Assembly: GCA_026874595.1 (NCBI GenBank)
Contig: JAPPUL010000079.1
Span: forward strand, 615,001-679,000
Reading direction: 5' to 3'
From: Sipunculus nudus
Taxonomy: Eukaryota; Annelida; Sipuncula; Golfingiida; Sipunculidae
DNA length: 64,000 bases
The notes under the pieces: model-generated
Databases searched by the model: none
What the model was told of the DNA's origin: nothing
What the model saw: the letters and a program-made list of their open reading frames with translations, nothing else
Part shown: positions 62,723-64,000 of the stretch, piece after piece
Layout of the letters: every line of letters begins with the position of its first letter
Position numbering within the stretch: position 1 is the first letter of the stretch
Made by a program: the position numbers and the translations under genes

Positions 62723-63985
62723 TTGCCAGAAAATACAAAAATACATATAATAGACCAAGACCCATTAAGCCTAGAAGATATATTAAAACTACTTGATACT
62801 AAATATACCATAACAAAAAGTAGCGGATTAGAAAATATAAATAATAAAAAAGAAAGTCCGCCTAACGTAGTAATACTAAATCCAAAACTAGAAAATGATA
62901 ACGACTTTAAGCAGCTTTATAAGTCCTTAGAAAACCAACTTAACGGCACTCCAATATATATAATTTTGCTAATAGATAAAGTAGAGATTAAAGACTTTTT
63001 CAATTTGTTTGCAAGCGGTTGTTACGATTATATCGAAAAACCTATAAAAAAGCATGTTCTAGATTACAAAATAAAGAAGGGCATTAAACTTTATACTCAG
63101 TTAAATAAACTTAGTATCCTTGAAAAAGAGAATAAAAGACTACTAAGTGAATGCAAGAATCTAAAACAAAAGCTATTAGAAACAAAGGATACAAATAATA
63201 TTCTTAAGGAAAGAACTTGTAAAGAAGAGGATTTACAAAAGCAAAATAGCGAATTACAAAAAGATATAACTCTAACAAGCAAATTACAAAAGAACTTTCT
63301 CCCCCAGATAATACCAGAATGTAGTTTATATAAGATATATACCCGTTACCATGCTATAAAGGAGATAGGTGGAGACTTTTATGATTTCTTTAAAATAAAA
63401 GACAAAAAGCTTGGAGTACTAATAGGAGATGTTTCGGGACATGGTATAGCTTCTGCCTTTATAAAATACATGGTTAAAAGGATAATCTCGGAAGACAAAA
63501 GTATATTAGAAAACTCATCTAATCTATTTTATAAATTAAATGAGAACTTAACCGGCAAAATATATAATCATTTCGTAACCGCATTTTATAGTATATTCAA
63601 TCTAGAAGAGCAAGAGTTAAAATACGTCTCAGCAGGACATGTTCCGACATTGCTTTATAAGAAAAGCCAGGGCATGGTATATACTCTTAAAGCACAAAGC
63701 ACTGTTATGGGAATACTAAATAATGTTTTATATCCTGAAACAACAGTTTCACTACAAAGGGGAGATCGTATATTATTTATAACAGATGGATTAATAGAAG
63801 TATTCAACGAGGAAAAAGAACAATATGGCCTTGAAAGACTCATTGAACTTTTTAAGCACATTAATAAAACCTCAAAGCTATCACCAGATCTAATAATAGA
63901 TCATATAATACAAACGGTACTTGACTTTTCTTTTAAAAAAGAATTTAAAGACGACGTTGCTATAATATTTATAGAAGTAAATTAG
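62723..63985 (+). CDS. Pseudo-receiver/PP2C-type (RsbU/SpoIIE) phosphatase
   Basis: A 420-residue signalling protein. The N-terminal 1-125 region has a receiver fold (HIIDQDPLSLEDILKLL, YDYIEKPIKKHVLDYKIKKG). The normal phospho-acceptor Asp is replaced by Asn in VVILNPKLEND, so it is probably not phosphorylated. A coiled coil (about 130-190) leads to a PPM phosphatase domain: KEIGGDFYDFF, LIGDVSGHGIASAF, YVSAGHVPTLLY, FITDGLIEVFNEE, DDVAIIFIEV. All metal-binding Asp residues are present. Such enzymes reset anti-anti-sigma (STAS) partners. Start TTG 62723 follows AAGGTG by seven bases; no ATG fits. No anti-sigma genes are adjacent. Confidence 0.85.
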   Translation: MPENTKIHIIDQDPLSLEDILKLLDTKYTITKSSGLENINNKKESPPNVVILNPKLENDNDFKQLYKSLENQLNGTPIYIILLIDKVEIKDFFNLFASGCYDYIEKPIKKHVLDYKIKKGIKLYTQLNKLSILEKENKRLLSECKNLKQKLLETKDTNNILKERTCKEEDLQKQNSELQKDITLTSKLQKNFLPQIIPECSLYKIYTRYHAIKEIGGDFYDFFKIKDKKLGVLIGDVSGHGIASAFIKYMVKRIISEDKSILENSSNLFYKLNENLTGKIYNHFVTAFYSIFNLEEQELKYVSAGHVPTLLYKKSQGMVYTLKAQSTVMGILNNVLYPETTVSLQRGDRILFITDGLIEVFNEEKEQYGLERLIELFKHINKTSKLSPDLIIDHIIQTVLDFSFKKEFKDDVAIIFIEVN

Positions 63986-64000
63986 ATACTATCTTTTTGA

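Overview
The window is 64 kb of AT-rich bacterial chromosome, densely coding on both strands. The gene content points to a spirochaete. There is a FlaA flagellar outer-layer protein, a Leptospira-like citramalate synthase (CimA), a DUF4912 protein, a Maf/MptE-type motility-associated protein, an OmpL47-type repeat protein, an NHL/VWA-like exported protein and many TPR proteins. Genus and species cannot be fixed from the sequence. No phage, insertion sequence, CRISPR array or rRNA gene was seen.

Layout. 1-3.5 kb (minus): end of a probable second FlaA-type gene, flaA, an RseC-like protein and a TPR protein with a possible Mrr-like C-terminus. 4.1-10.6 kb (plus): two TPR proteins, aroA and an RNase II-type exoribonuclease. 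10.6-19.1 kb (minus): HEAT protein, small ORF, ExbB, ClpC, OmpL47-type protein, cimA. 19.2-23.8 kb (plus): Maf-like protein, then CarD, PIN/TRAM protein and ispD. 23.8-26.6 kb (minus): a sigma-70 factor, an alternative GlmU-like protein, tRNA-Asp and tRNA-Ile. 26.8-35.3 kb (plus): hisE, trpE, a decayed small gene, leuS, a YARHG lipoprotein, mutS2. 35.3-40.7 kb (minus): aroK, a large TPR protein, a YqaA-type membrane protein, the NHL/VWA-like protein. 40.8-46.1 kb: an unrecognised 619-residue protein, a small ORF, a broken double-RDD membrane protein, an outer-membrane barrel and two small ORFs. 46.2-51.8 kb (minus): complete sufBCDSU. 52-58.3 kb: DJ-1 protein, a frameshifted class A PBP, an Hfq-like protein, thiL, a Gfo/Idh oxidoreductase, yajQ. 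58.4-64 kb: tRNA-Glu, a CAT-anticodon tRNA, a zinc-ribbon coiled-coil protein, DUF4912 protein, an RNase R-like gene in three frames and a pseudo-receiver/PP2C phosphatase.

Two genome-level signals stand out. First, short direct tandem duplications (9-21 bp) are common in intergenic DNA. At eight genes the duplication runs across the stop codon, and inside genes the clear copies are multiples of 3 bp. This suggests frequent short tandem duplication filtered by selection. Second, at least four otherwise conserved genes are interrupted by frame changes: PBP1A at an A9 run, the RNase R-like gene (twice), the RDD-RDD protein, and a small gene before leuS. These may be real decay, slippage-tolerated genes, phase variation or assembly errors; the sequence alone cannot decide.

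Functionally the window carries envelope and motility genes (FlaA, PBP, TPR/NHL/OmpL47/YARHG exported proteins), Fe-S assembly (Suf), aromatic and branched-chain amino acid steps (aroA, aroK, trpE, cimA, leuS), RNA metabolism (two RNB enzymes, Hfq-like) and regulation (CarD, sigma factor, PP2C phosphatase).
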